DNA of 5,664 nucleotides from an uncultured Erysipelotrichaceae bacterium (lineage in GTDB: Bacteria; Bacillota_I; Bacilli_A; Acholeplasmatales; Anaeroplasmataceae), in the NCBI GenBank assembly GCA_902796895.1, contig CADBQV010000032.1:1-5664 (forward strand), in the 5' to 3' direction. Position 1 is the first letter of the stretch. Each line of letters starts with the position of its first letter. Positions 5,500 to 5,664 of this stretch are shown here, piece after piece. The notes beneath the pieces are model-generated. The model was given only the letters and a program-made list of their open reading frames with translations, ran no database searches and was not told where the DNA came from. Both the position numbers and the translations under genes were made by a program.

Positions 5500-5664
5500 T
5501 TGAAAAAGAAAATAATCAGGAAGCTAATATTAGCATGTGTTGGTGCCGGATGCCTAGCAATTACACTAGCAACTACAACATATGCATGGTATTCAATGAA
5601 TAATGCAGCTGAAACTGATGGTTTTACATTCAATGCAAGTGCAGGATCAGGCTTTCTTATCTCA
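5500..5664 (+). CDS. Second SipW-class exported protein, paralogue of the preceding gene (3' end beyond window)
   Basis: There are 55 codons to the window edge with no stop. From the TTG the protein begins M-KKKIIRKLIL. The hydrophobic core contains GAGCLAITLAT, then TTTYAWYS at 25-32. It parallels the preceding protein closely (RKLIL, AITL, TT-F/Y-AW-F/Y, then GFTFNASAGSGFLIS against DYTVVSGKGFQIAV), so the two are tandem paralogues. The 31-nt gap to the previous stop equals the gap between the first two operon genes. A TTG start behind a strong binding site may tune its yield relative to its neighbour. The length and C-terminus are unknown; a WLEG motif near its end would be expected. Role inferred: a second fibre or surface subunit handled by the same SipW-type peptidase. 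Confidence 0.85.
   Translation, partial: MKKKIIRKLILACVGAGCLAITLATTTYAWYSMNNAAETDGFTFNASAGSGFLIS

Noticed and set aside
5439..5633. Minus-strand open frame across the last intergenic gap
   Set aside because: It overlaps the binding site and signal peptide of the third operon gene and has no initiation signal of its own.
1..5664. Mycoplasma-type code (TGA as Trp)
   Set aside because: Trp is always TGG and long frames are intact under the standard code; nothing requires TGA reassignment.
1..5664. CRISPR array, insertion sequence, tRNA or rRNA
   Set aside because: The only repeats are diverged coding modules; there are no regular short repeat-spacer units, no transposase frame with terminal inverted repeats, and no cloverleaf or rRNA sequence.

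Overview
The window comes from a low-GC bacterium, most likely a member of the Bacillota (Bacilli, Erysipelotrichia or an Acholeplasma-like lineage, possibly an uncultured gut type). The grounds are strong AT bias, AGGAGG-type ribosome binding sites, a consensus SigA promoter, U-tailed intrinsic terminators and SipW-class signal peptides. Tryptophan is always TGG, no reading frame contains TGA, and all three visible stops are TAA, so the standard bacterial code fits. Every gene I support is on the + strand and every visible product looks exported or cell-surface, so this is a surface-structure locus.

Region 1 (2-3025) is the 3' end of a very large gene whose start lies outside the window. It encodes about 1007 visible residues of alternating Ig-like beta modules of the MBG/YDG type found in bacterial adhesins, then an unrepeated C-terminal region with a Trp-rich patch and an EF-hand-like loop. 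It has no LPXTG or transmembrane anchor. A strong hairpin terminator (3034-3077) closes this unit.

Region 2 (3079-3463) is a regulatory region. It holds an AT-rich spacer, a short inverted repeat, three TGTG boxes about two helical turns apart, and a perfect TTGACA-17-TATAAT promoter. Next comes a GEMM-I (c-di-GMP-I family) riboswitch aptamer, then a GCCAC/GTGGC-T7 terminator hairpin that overlaps the 3' end of the aptamer. Residues 21-49 of the well-known Vc2 aptamer align here without gaps. The position equivalent to ligand-contact residue G20 is A, the change associated with recognition of 3',3'-cGAMP or with relaxed specificity.

Region 3 (3464-5664, continuing off the window) is an operon with two 31-nt spacers. 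A 255-residue membrane-anchored or exported protein is followed by two paralogous proteins with SipW-type signal peptides (TTFAWF and TTYAWY), the class used by TasA/camelysin-like fibre proteins. The first two share a C-terminal WLEG-x-D-x-D motif, so they probably belong to one superfamily despite different N-termini. The simplest reading is a cyclic-dinucleotide-controlled surface filament or matrix operon beside a giant adhesin. The gene identities are inferred from motifs; the riboswitch, promoter and terminators are the best supported elements.
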